A stretch of DNA of 64,000 nt, from positions 28,705,666-28,769,665 of the forward strand of contig CM060083.1 of NCBI GenBank assembly GCA_030533445.1, given 5' to 3'. Shown here piece by piece: positions 22,701 through 34,700 of the stretch; position 1 is the first letter of the stretch, and each line of letters starts with the position of its first letter. Position numbers and translations under genes: made by a program. The notes under the pieces are model-generated. The model was not told the origin of the DNA and searched no databases. It saw only the letters and a list, made by a program, of their open reading frames with translations. This DNA comes from Cyprinodon diabolis. Taxonomy: Eukaryota; Chordata; Actinopteri; Cyprinodontiformes; Cyprinodontidae.

Positions 22701-25700
22701 CTCCTCCCAGACTGTAGCGGGATAAAGCCAGCAGCACATCTGGGAGAAATGAACAGAAATATCCAAATATTAGGCTAGAATCACTCCCATGTGCTTTGAT
22801 TAATGGCTTTCCACCAAGTTTCCTATTCCAAGTGTCCTGAGTGGGTAGGGTCCATAATTTACTCGAAACGAAGTCATTTAGAATGTTTTTAGAGCATAAA
22901 CAGTAGTGTATAGGATTTCCTAAAAGCGTGCCCCTGCGAGTTCACGAGTCTACGGAAACCGCGGCAGACCAAACCAGATGAAAGTGCGCATTCAGCTCGG
23001 CAAAGAACTCATGCTCTTCCTCAACACTGAAGTCCTCAGACATTTTTCTTTCGTTGTTTCTTTTCTTTGCACAGGTAAACAGCACATTTCTTCTTCTACG
23101 CTTGCATTATCCAGAGCAGACGCTGAATGCGCACTTTCATCTGGCTTGGTCTGCCGGAGTTTCCGTAGGCTCATGAACTCGCAGGCGCGCGCCTTTAGGA
23201 AATCCTATACACTACTGTTTATGCTCTAAAAACATTCTAAATGACTTTGTTTCGAGTAAATTATGGACGTTACCAACTCAGGACACTTGGAATACATTGG
23301 ACGAGCAGTATGGAGGAATATTGACACGTTTTTTGTGGACTTTTATGGACCTTTCTGCCTCGGGCACCATAGACCTCCATTATTTGAATGTCAGCAGACA
23401 GCAAGAAGCCTCCCAGATCTCCAGATGCATTTGAGATATCAAAAAAGTACTCCAGAGTGTTGTTCAGCATGGGGATGAGTAGAAAATGAAGGCTAATCAT
23501 GTTTTGGGTGTACTATTCCTTTAAGCTTGTTCTGGTTCTGCATTATTTGACAAATGTTATTTTAAACCTCATAATTCAAACCGATAAGAGAACATCTGAA
23601 AAATGTTTCCTCAAAGATGTATTTGAAAGATATGTGGAAAATGAGAAATGCAGGAATAACTTTCTGGATTTAAACCGGTCTTACCCAGCACTGCCATGCA
23701 CTCCACTCCAGTCTTCCAGTCTTTGTAGTTCTTGTCAAAGTTGTAGAAGAGCCTCCTCATGCAGTCCTTCAGGGCAGCATCCCTCTTCTCTTCAAACCCC
23801 TGCAGCTCTGAGAAGAGCCGCTCGCTTTCCTTCGTCACGTAGCGCTTCCAGCCTTTCTTTGTGGACTTCACCTCATACTCCTCTGGGATGTTTCTCTCTG
23901 AAACGCTGTCAGGAACCTCCATCTGGAAGCGGTTCCGCCCGGTCCCCCAGTAGGCCATGTTCTTACAGCCTAGCCTCTTCTTCTGCCTCTCCAGGTAGTC
24001 CTGAAGGTCCCGCTCGCAGTTTTGGATTCCTGTGAGAGCTTGGTCGTATTCAGGGTCAAAGCCAGCTTTAGGGGTTATGACACCAGTTGTACGGGCCTTC
24101 TGGTGGTCAAAGGCAGTTTCCCAGCGCTTCAGCTCTGCTGAGAGATCAGGGAAGAGGCAGTTCTCTTCCGTCTTCACACTGATAATCTGATGAAGCAGAG
24201 TGGAGCGGAAGTCACCTAAAACTGGGGCGAAAGCAGAAATGATCTCTTGCATGGTTTTGAAACCTTCCAGTGCTGACAGGAAGTCGGCTATCTTGCGCTT
24301 GCTGTAGGTGACCTCCTCGTACAGCACCGCTCTGGAATCAGGGTGGTCCTGGCCTTTCAGTGGAGTGCCGATGCTGTGAATTTTACTAAGAAGCCGCTCC
24401 AGATCCGGAAGCTTTTTCAGCATTTCTGTGACCTCGGTGGCCTGAGCCTGAGCTCCCATCAGATCCTCCACAGCATCCAGTCTGTCCCTGATGGAGGCGG
24501 GGTTACACAGAGGAGCACAGAGCCACTGCTTCAGCAGCCTCTTACCAAACGGAGTGGAACAAGTGTCCAAACGCTCCAACAGTGTCCCTTCTGTTCCTCC
24601 TGAACCGTTCTGGAAGATTTCCAAGTTTGCCAGGGTGACTCCATCCAGGACCATGCGCTGACGGGTCTGGGAGAAAAAACTGGCAGGTCCAGCAGCTTTC
24701 TCCAATTCAACGTCAACAGGGACGTATTCTTCAAAGTTTGCCATGGAGAGCAACTCTTTGTCTACCAGACATTTCTTCAGGTAGAAGATGCAGCCGCCTA
24801 GAGCAGAAAGCGCCAACTCATAACCTTCCTTAGGCGTTAGGCACAGGGAGTCGCTCTCTGAGGTCATCCTCTTCAGAAGCGCAGGGAGGAAACATTTGGA
24901 TTCTTCTCCAGCTACCTCGTTGAAATAATTCTCCTCAGAGAGGTTTTTAAGAGTCTTCTGAGAGTCCCAAAACTGGGTTCCTGCATTCAGTCCTTCCTGA
25001 AGAGCAGAGGACAGAGATGCCTTGAGTATTTTGCGGGTTTCCGCAGACAGGTTGCCCTTTTCAAAGAGAACTTCTGCAGGAGGAAAGTGTGCGATCAAGG
25101 TGCGCAGCCGTGAGCAGTGGCGATCGTCTGCAAACTGACCGATATGGAAATATCCCACTGACGTGTCTGCAAAGCAAACGCCGTAGGTGCGATGTCGACC
25201 AGAGCTCTCATCTTCGGCCTTTTCCTTTAAACTCAAAAGGAACTTGCTCTGGCTCTCCGATGGAGCGCCGTCCAACACGCTGTAGGTCTGGGTTCCCCGT
25301 GTAATAATCCGGCACACTTCTCTTCTGACCACACGGTCATATTTGGTGGGCTTGGCCATAGTTTTGCAGCGTGCCTCCATTCTCTCAGGGGTCTCAGTCT
25401 GCTCCACGCGGGCCACCTTATAGCCTTTCTGCACCAACACGTCAGAGAAACGTGCAAAGCCAATTTCCGGGAAGCCAGAGTGCGCCCAGGTTCCTTTCAT
25501 GAATGTCAGACCCAGCTCGTTGACTCCGATCACCGCATCCATGTGGTACAGCTCATAAAACTTCCCCACCTTGTAGAAAATCACAGTGTCAAACATCCCC
25601 GATTTTAGCTGCCACCAGCGACGCATACCAGGAGTGTTTCTGTTTAGAAAGTCTTCAGGCACATACAGGGTGGTGGGATCATAGTCCTCCTCACTCTGAC

Positions 25701-28700
25701 GACGTCTTTTACCATCTTTCCTTTTACCATCCTGCAGCCACTCCAGCTTCTCGTGATCCCAGACTGTTGCGCCTCCTGTGGCCCCCGATCCATTAGTCTG
25801 GCTCTCAAAGCTGTCAGGAGCTGAGAAGGCTGACAAGCGGGACTTGGTGTCCGCCGTGATCGCAGTCGGAGCTCGTTTAGGAGCAGCAGAGGGTGTAGCA
25901 GGCGCCTTTGCTTTCTTACTGACGGACTTCTCTGCAGGACGTTTGCGCTTCACGGGCTTAATGGGGCTGTCTGGTTCGGACTCCTGACTGCTCCTCTCCT
26001 CTTCACTACTCACGGTGGCCTCTTCCTCCTCTTCCTCGCTGCTAGATGAAGCATGCTCTGGTTTGAACTCTTCGTCTGATCCGCCGCTGTCTGAGGCCAC
26101 AACAATGCGCCGGCGCTTGGCTTTGCTTGATTGCTCTTTGGAAGCACGTGACAAATCCCGGCGCACTTTGGGTGTCTTCACTTCCTCGCTTTTCTGTTCT
26201 TCTGTGTCACTGACCTCTTCATCAGTTACTGTTGACTTTTCAAGCTATAAAAAAATAATTAAACATGTTAGAATTAATTAGTCATTTTAAAATGTTCCTC
26301 TAAGACATATTTAATTTGGCCAGGAAGTTAAAAAACAAAAACAAAGTGGAAGCTCCAGGATCACCAGCTTCCTTCTCTACAGCAAAGTGTTGGACAAAAA
26401 TAAAACATCTACATTCTATATAGATGTACCAAACACAGTCAGGTGAACTTAAGTTCAAACAGGAGGAAGTCTGAGCTCTATGGACATACGTATTTAAGAC
26501 TTTTAAGGCTTTCAACCCAATTATCAAGCATGGCAGTGGTAGCATCATGCTTAGAGGGAGGGGTATTTTTCTTACAGTGGTACTAGTGCTTCACAGTGTG
26601 ATTGAAATTATACACTGCTCAAAAATAAAGGGAACACTTTGATAAAACATTCTAGATCTGAATAAATGACATACTCTCACTAAATGCTGTTCTTTACAAA
26701 GTTGAATGTGCTGACAAGAAAAATAACAAAAAAAAATTAATGGAAATCCAATGTATTAACCCAGGCATCCCCAAACTCGGTCCTCAAGGCCCCTGTCCTG
26801 CAGGTTTTAGAGGTTTCTCTGCTTCAGCACAGCTGGTTATAATGATTGCAGTAGACCAAAAGCCTGTTAATCAGCTTTCAATTAAAACCAGCTGTGCTGG
26901 AGCAAGGAAACCTCTAAAACCTGCAGGACAGGGGGCCGTGAGGACCGAGGTTGGGGATGCCTGTATTAACCAATTGAGGCCTGGATCTGGAGTCACAAAA
27001 TAAAATTAAAGTGGAAACTCCACAACAGGTGATCCAAATTGGATGTAATGTCCTAAAGCAGGTCAAAATGGGGCTCAGTATTGTGTATGACCTCCCTACA
27101 ACGCCTAGGCACCGATTAAATGGCGGGTGGTCTCCTGAGGGATCTCCTCACAGACGTGGACTACAGCATATGCTAAGTCCTTGACAGCCTGTGGTGCAAT
27201 GTGATCTTGGTGGATGGATTGAGACTTGATGTCTTCGACGTGCCAAATCAGATTCAGGTCTGAGGAACGGACGGGCTAGTCCATAGCTTCAATGCCTTCA
27301 TCTTGCAGGAACTGCTAACCCACTCATGCCACATGAGGTTTAGCATCATCCTGCATTAGGAGGAACCCAGGGTCAACCACACTAGCATATGGTCTCACTA
27401 GGGGTCTGATGAGCTCATCAACAATTTCTATCCGTTGTCTATTCCATTTGCACAACAGCAACCGAAACTGATTTTCAATCAGTTAGGGCTGCAACTAACG
27501 ATTATTTTAAAAATCGATGAATCGGCCGATTATTTTTTCGATTTATCGATGAATCCGACAAAAAATATTTTTTATATTTATCTCTTTATTCCAAAATAAA
27601 CATTTTAGACAGAACAAACAAGCACACATGTACAGGTTGCTCATTAACTGTACTGGTGTAATATGAAAAATAAATGTTTGTGTTAAAACTACGCAAACTT
27701 ACATGAGAAATGTAGCTGTTCATCCACAAAATATAGGCTACTTTGTTTCATAAAGCGCAAAAAAGACAGGCATTTTTGTTTTTAAAAGCCTCTAAGGGGT
27801 TCAAACAATAGGCCCCCCCATTTCATCAAATGATTTTTTTTAGACTAGAAGAGTTCTGCCTTTTAAGACAGTAAAGTATAGCAGTTAAAGTTGCTACTTG
27901 AGAAAATACTTAACCATAGAGATAAAAAATAGCCCTGTGATTCAAATTATAAATTGTATTTGGAATAAAAATGAGAGAACTGGGGGTGCTAAAAAACACA
28001 TCCTCCAAAGACAGATATTTACATGGGAATGTGGCATATAATTAATTGACATACTGATCTTGCTGGATTTTATTCTGCTTTACTTCCATAAATTGCAGGA
28101 TCTTCTTTACTTTATCTTTGCCAGAAGATTTAAACTTTAAAAGCCTTGCCCTCATAATTTGCAAGTTAATTTATTTATAAAGGCTATTTTAATTATTGTG
28201 ATCAATTTGCGCCGTCAATCCCGGCGCATGCGCGCTTCATTTTCATCTGACTACAGTGCTTAGAGGGACTCCTGCGGGAGAACGGGGGAGGCGCCTCACG
28301 GCAGCAGCTGCTGCTGCTGGACAAGAGTAGGAACGATAAATGCTTTCACGTAAGAGTCTCCAAAAGCCGCCAGTGACACCGTAAAAAGTCGCCAGATTTG
28401 TTGCTAGTCGCTTTAAAAAAAAAAAAAAGTCGCTGGAGGGGTCTGAAAAGTCACTAAATATAGCGACAAAGTCGCTGAGTTGGCAACACTGCGCACCTGC
28501 AGCGCTGGCTCGCTCTGCCGTAATTTTTTTTCTTCCCCCGTTTCAGTCAAGTGGCAGTGATGACGGCGGCGGCGGATGACGCATTAATCGCGCGACACAA
28601 CTAATTGATGATGAAATTCGCTGCCAACGCTTTTAAAAGTCGATTTTTATCGATTTTATCGATTCGTTGTTGCAGCCCTACCATTAGTGCTGCTTCCTAA

Positions 28701-31700
28701 ATGGAGAGTTGGATTTCACACAAGTTTGATCAAAGTTATATTCCCTTTATTTTTTTGAGAAGTGCATAATGAGATCATGTTCAATTTTTTTCAATCACTT
28801 TAAACCAGCAACACATGGGTGAAACTCGGATGCTGTTGGATTTGTGGCTCAAGGCTAAAAGCTTCCACTCAAAAGACAACCAGTTTAAAGGTTTCTGATA
28901 GTAGGGAGGTAAATTATCAGCTTAAACTATGACAAAAAGTTTTAAATATCATTAAAAAGGGTGTTTTTTCCCCCTGAAACTCTAAAAAGGGACTTTTATC
29001 TAGATATTAGGAGTTCACTTTATAGGGACACAAAAAAACCTGCAATTTTGTTTCCAAAGTACATCAACTAGCCCCCACCTTTTCATAGCTTGTGTAAAAA
29101 TAGTGTAAATAGTTATAATACATATTTAAAAGCCCAAAACCAAAATATTCTTGACTATAATCAGCATGTATAAAGTGCCTTGCACAGTGTTTGGGAGCAG
29201 CTATATATGTTCACCTCCATTTCTTCTTCATCCTCTTCCTCATCAGAGGGATCCATGCAGAGCGGCATCTTCAATCTTTTTTCAGGACTGTCGAACATAA
29301 ATTGATCAGCGAGCTCCATGGCGCGACGAATCACAGGCTTGCTACTGAAGAACACCCCCCCAGGTTTAACGTCGCTGCTGTCAGACCCTTTGGACCACAC
29401 AGTGACAACAGATGTTACCCACAGGATGACTCAGAGAAAACTATTACGTCATTGGAAGAAAATAATAGCGGTTAAGCAGTAGCCTACCTTGGTACTCTCG
29501 AATGTATTTGGTGCTAACCCATCCTCTGGTTGGAGGTTCATCAAAGAAATGAACGTGTATGCGCTGAGCTCGACCCCGGCCCCTCATTTGCTGGCCAGTC
29601 AGGGGTTGAGGAACCACCATGCACGGCCACCAGGGGTGTCCTTCCAGTTTGGCCCACACAAGGGCTCCAGCAGCAAACGGGCATTTTAGGCTGCCGAAGA
29701 GAAAGGTAAGGAATCACAGAACAAGTAAGATTATCCTGCATACAGATCTGGTCAAACATTTACATTAGAGAATAATCAATTAATCACATTAACGGATTAC
29801 TAAAATAATTATCAACTAAGTAATTGAATTATCAGTAACTGGTGAATACACACTCTAAAACTACCTTTGTTTTTTAAAGAAAAATTTTCCAGCATAGTTT
29901 TCTTACGCGTTTTAGCTATTCTAAGCGCATATAAAATGTGCTGCAAATGTTTTCCATTTCTTAAATTCAAAAATTGATAATTGAGGCATAAATGAAAAAA
30001 AATAAAAACATAAATCAATTTCAAGAATAATAATTCTAAAACGCCGTTGGCTGACAAAAAACATCAAGAAATAATTGCTGGATAAAACAATTTTAAGAAC
30101 AAATGATATCAGCAGCAGCTTTTATTTTCATGCAGTCATCATTTGCATCGGTTTCTATAATACCATTGTTTTTTTGTAATTCAAATGTTTTCGTCCCTGT
30201 ATTAAAGTATTATGATGTTTTAATAAAGAATCACCAGCAGAGGTTATATTAATTGTGGATTAGCGATCCAGGCTTATATGTACAACTACATACAGTATGT
30301 TATTTGGCACAATGTAAAGAACTAAATATTATAACCATGCTGCACCCAGATGTTTGTTTTAATAACACTAACAGTAGGATGCTACCATCAACATGTTGAC
30401 GGGTGGACAGCGTTCTTTGGTCTCAAAGCACATCTTGACATGGCTAAACACCTTATTCTCCGTCATCTTTAGAGAGAAAAACTTTTCATTGGAAGATGCT
30501 TGAAGAATATGGAAAAAAGAAAAAAAAAAGAAAAGCTGCTTTCACTGTGCCGATTATGAGCAAAAAGAGCCACTTTTACCTCTTTCACATTGGCCAAAAA
30601 CCCTAAACATTTAAACCCAGGAACAATTAGCTTTTAGGCTATGTTCACACTGCAGCCTGAAGTGAACCAAATCCGATTTTTTGGCCCATATGCGACCTGG
30701 ATCTGACCTGTATCTGATCTATTCGTGGCTGTCTGAACAACACAGATCCGACTTTTTTCCAATGCGATCCAGGTCACTTGGCTATGTGGTGCTGAATCAG
30801 ATACGAATCTGATCTTTGCAAATGTAACCTGTGTATGAACGGCCAGGTCGCATCCATCCGACCTGAACACCATAAATACCCTACAAAAGTCACTATTCTG
30901 CGTCTTGCTATGAAGCGGCAAGAAAAACAACAACCATGGCAGACGATGATGCGGAGAGCAGTATTTATGTTTAAACATCTTGAAAAGATTTAGTTTTTAT
31001 GGTTGGGAAAGATCGCTAGATGCGCACCGGCACAATCATCCATGTTTACTTCCGTAAACACAGAGTATGCTGGACTGTGATGTTCATTGCATCCTCTACT
31101 GCGCATGCAGGGCACTTGCATTGTATGACTGCAATTCACACAGGAGATCACATACAAGTCGCATATATTTGGAAACTGCAGTGCAAAAAAATCAGATTTC
31201 CCCCCCAAAAAATCGGAATTGAGCATCAACTCCTGCAGTGTGAGCGTAGTCATTGTGGCAGTGGGAACAGCTCATTGACGCATGTCTATCCAGGTCAAAC
31301 AACTCGGCAAGTGACCAGTTTTAAAATCACCTTGGCTCTGATATGCATTGGGAATACCAGACCCAGGATACCTAGCCTGGGTGCCATTCCGAACTTAGTC
31401 CTGCCCACAACGTTTGAGGTCGGGAAGTAGTAGTACAGGTGCTGGTCATAAAATTAGAATATCATGAAAAAGTAGATTGATTTCAGTAATTCCATTTAAA
31501 AAGTGAAACTTGTATATTATATTCATACATTACATACAAACTCATATATTTCAGATGTTTATTTTGTTTAATTTTGATGATTACAAATGACAACAAATGA
31601 AAATCTCAAATTCATCATATCAGAAAATTAGAATATTACTGAAGACCAATAAAAACAAAGGATTTATAGAAATGTTGGCCAACTGAAAAGTATGAACATG

Positions 31701-34700
31701 AAAAGTATGAGCATGTACAGCACTCAGTATTTAGTTGGGCCTCCTTTGGCCTGTATTACTGCAGCAATGCGGCGTGGCATGGAGTCGATCAGTCTGTGGC
31801 ACTGCTCAGGTGTTATGATAGCCCAGGTTGCTCTAATAGTGGCTTTTAGCTCTTCTGAATTGTTGGGTCTGGTGTATTGCATCTTCTTCTTCACAATACC
31901 CCATAGATTTTCTATGGGGTTAAGGTCAGGAGAGTTTGCTGGCCAATTAAGAACAGGGATACCATGGTCCTTCAACCAGGTACTGGTAGCTTTGGCACTG
32001 TGTGCAGGTGCCAAGTCCTGTTGGAAAATGAAATCTGCATCTCCAAAAAGTTGGTCAGCTGCAGGAAGCATGAAGTGCTCTAAAACTTCCTGGTATGTGG
32101 CTGCGTTGACCCTGGACCTCAGAAAACACAATGGACCAACACCAGCAGATGACATGGCACCCCAAACCATCACTGACTGTGGAAACTTTACACTGGACTT
32201 CAAGCAACGTGGATGAAGTGCCTCTCTTCTTTTCCTCCAGACTCTGGGACCTTGATTTCCAAAGGAAATGCAAAATTTACTTTCATCAGAGAACATGACT
32301 TTGGACCACTCACCAGCAGTCCAGTCCTGTTTCTCTTTAGCCCAGGCAAGACGCTTCTGACGCTGTCTGTGGTTCAAGAGTGGCTTGACACAAGGAATGC
32401 GACAGCAGAAACCCATGTCTTTCATACGTCTGTGTGTGGTGGTTCTTGAAGCACTCACTCCAGCTGCAGTCCACTCTTTGTGAATCTCCCCCACATTTTT
32501 GAATGGGTTTTGTTTCACAATCCTCTCCAGGGTGCGGTTATCTCTCTTGCTTGTACACTTTTTTCGACCACATCTTTTCCTTCCCTTCGCCTCTCTATTA
32601 ATGTGCTTGGACACTGAGCTCTGTGAACAGCCAGCCTCTTTAGCGATGACCTTTTGTGTCTTGCCCTCCTTGTGCAAGGTGTCGATGGTCGTCTTTTGGA
32701 CAACTGTCAAGTCAGCAGTCTTCCCCATGATTGTGTAGCCTATAGAACTAGACTGAAAGACCATTTAAAGGCTTTTGCAGGTGGTTTGAGTTAATTAGCT
32801 GATTAGAGTGTGGCACCAGGGGCCATCAATTTTGAACCTTTTCACAATATTCTAATTTTCTGATATGATGAATTTGAGATTTTCATTTGTTGTCATTTGT
32901 AATCATCAAAATTAAACAAAATAAACATCTGAAATATATGAGTTTGTATGTAATGTATGAATATAATATACAAGTTTCACTTTTTAAATGGAATTACTGA
33001 AATCAATCTACTTTTTCATGATATTCTATTTTTATGACCAGCACCTGTAGTAGTAGCGCGAGTATGCTCGTACAATATCTGGCGGGCCAATCAAATTGTC
33101 AGGGCGGGCTTTATACGATGATGGACAGATGATCAACAGTAACGTAATCAACCACGTCACTAAAGCGCGCTTGGGTGACAACAACAATGGCTGCCGCTGG
33201 AGATTTGAGGTGTGTAGATTCTGCTATTAGGTCTGTTCTAGAAGATATCGACAGCAAATTAATTTTAAAAGAGGAACAGAGAAACGCGATCAAGGCTCAT
33301 CTTCTTATTCTAGGTGTGCAACTGCACGCTCTGATTTTTGTTGACAACAACTATGCGTCGCTTAACATACGTCACGCACTCCGTTGCTCTTATTGGTTGT
33401 AGGTCTATCCAATTGAGTGCAGAGGCATTTTATTCCCTGGTTCGTTCGAAACACGCCCCATAATCACAGCTCTATGGAGCAGTATCAGACTCATATGACT
33501 AGAATTGAGTAGGACTACGTCAGGCTACAGGATACCTGCAAGATCATGCAATGGCTTTGAGTGCACGTCACAACATTGCGCCAGTCGTGTGTTTAAATAA
33601 CAACTCTGCTTGTATTCGAGAAACATGGCACAGCACACAGCTTGGCACTCAGCTTTTCAGTCAAATGGAAAAACAGCCAAAAGCCGACTGTTAGTGGGTC
33701 AACCCGGTTTTGAAAAACCTGGGTTTTCAGCGTGAGGTTGGATTTTGTCTCAACTTTGGGCAGAAAGAATCACATCAACACCCACTTTTTGGAGAAAGTG
33801 AGCTGGCTGTTTTGTGGAGAGGGGGCGGAGAGGTCAAAGCAGGTGCTTGCTGGTTCATCTGAATGGTTAATCTGGGTAAGGACACTCCAGGCAAAGCAGA
33901 GAGCGGTCATCTCTTCTGCAGTAAGGAAGGAGGTAGGAACATGAAGCAGGGGGCTTCTTATCAATAGTTTATTAAGCAGAGGGACCTCCTATCTGAGAAA
34001 AGGAGCTATACGGGTACCCACAATCCTTTGCATGACAGGTACAGCCCATCTCATGTAGTTAAATAAGAATACTTTCTCTCTACAATGTACTTATTGTGAC
34101 GCATGCTAATGTACACCTTTATTACAGATGAATGGCTAACAGAGGTGGTTAGAAAATATATGAATAAACTACAATAATTTGTATGATTTGACTTCAACTT
34201 TGTCAATTTTCTGGCCCTTTAAAGCATCAAATACAGCTTTAGATTGTTAACAGTTTACAAAACAATAAGGACTTATGTGATATCTCAAATCGGTCATAGT
34301 TTAATGTGAGTTTTGCATAATCTTGAAAAAGCTGCAGCTGGATGTTGACACTAAGACACCATAAACTAAAAAGCTTTATTTTATTTTTAGACCAAACTTG
34401 GAGGTAATGATGTTTTGCAGGGCTGCTAGCTTGCCATGCTATGGAAACATATTGATTAACTTGTCTTGTCGTGTTTTTTCTACAATGCCAATTAATCTAC
34501 ATGTAAAAATGTTTCAAAGTTTTGGTCTGAGGGTGTTAAGAGTGTCACCAGGATTCCAGGGTAAAATGAAAACCTACCTCTCCTCCGGTTTAGCGGCCTT
34601 GTCTCCGAACAGTTTCTTGAATCCTCCGCTTGCCGACTTGGAGCCACTGTTCTGTTTCACTTTGCTGTTTCTGCTCGGCTGCTGCTGGTTCTGAGTCTGT

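Larger units (their letters stand above)
26613..28766 (-). mobile_element. Tc1-type element relic containing two nested insertions
   Basis: The left end CACTGCTCAAAAATAAAGGG and the right end TTCCCTTTATTTTTTTGAGA are inverted repeats of a fish Tc1 family; the flanks are TA. Between them are recognisable antisense transposase remnants (for example 27085-27410). Part of the transposase region is deleted and the element is split by a 202-bp MITE and a 1.2-kb hAT element. It is clearly inactive. Confidence 0.75.
26245..29214 (-). other. msh6: msh6 intron 3
   Basis: A 3-kb intron made mostly of transposon remains: a Tc1 relic near 26527, and a second Tc1-type relic (26613-28766) itself interrupted by two further elements. 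Confidence 0.85.
31363..33520 (+). mobile_element. DNA element split by Tc1, with helicase-like start
   Basis: The stretches before (31363-31435) and after (33048-33520) the Tc1 insertion appear to be one older element. The left end has AGGATACCTAGCCTGGGTGC and the right end, reverse-complemented, has AGGTATCCTGTAGCCTGACG; this is weak inverted similarity only. At 33187 a plus-strand ATG opens [20 protein letters not shown] and then [14 protein letters not shown], which resembles the start of RecQ-like helicases carried by some fish transposable elements. That assignment is a guess from motif style. The bounds are approximate. Confidence 0.4.
29691..34577 (-). other. msh6: msh6 intron 1
   Basis: This 4.9-kb intron separates the PIP-box exon from the PWWP exon. 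It holds a hAT-like fragment, a 613-bp MITE, an element with a helicase-like frame and an intact Tc1, in that order from low to high coordinates. The part beyond 33530 has no recognised feature. Confidence 0.9.

Noticed and set aside
23499..24035. Plus-strand open frame of 178 codons
   Set aside because: It is antisense to msh6 exon 4, serine-rich as expected of a shadow frame, and has no independent support.
23611..26181. Treating the 856-codon frame as a separate single-exon msh6 gene
   Set aside because: Its first codon is an internal GTG in exon 4, its 3' end runs past a GTAAGA donor, and in-phase exons lie on both sides.
31692..32216. Plus-strand open frame of 174 codons
   Set aside because: It is antisense to the Tc1 transposase.
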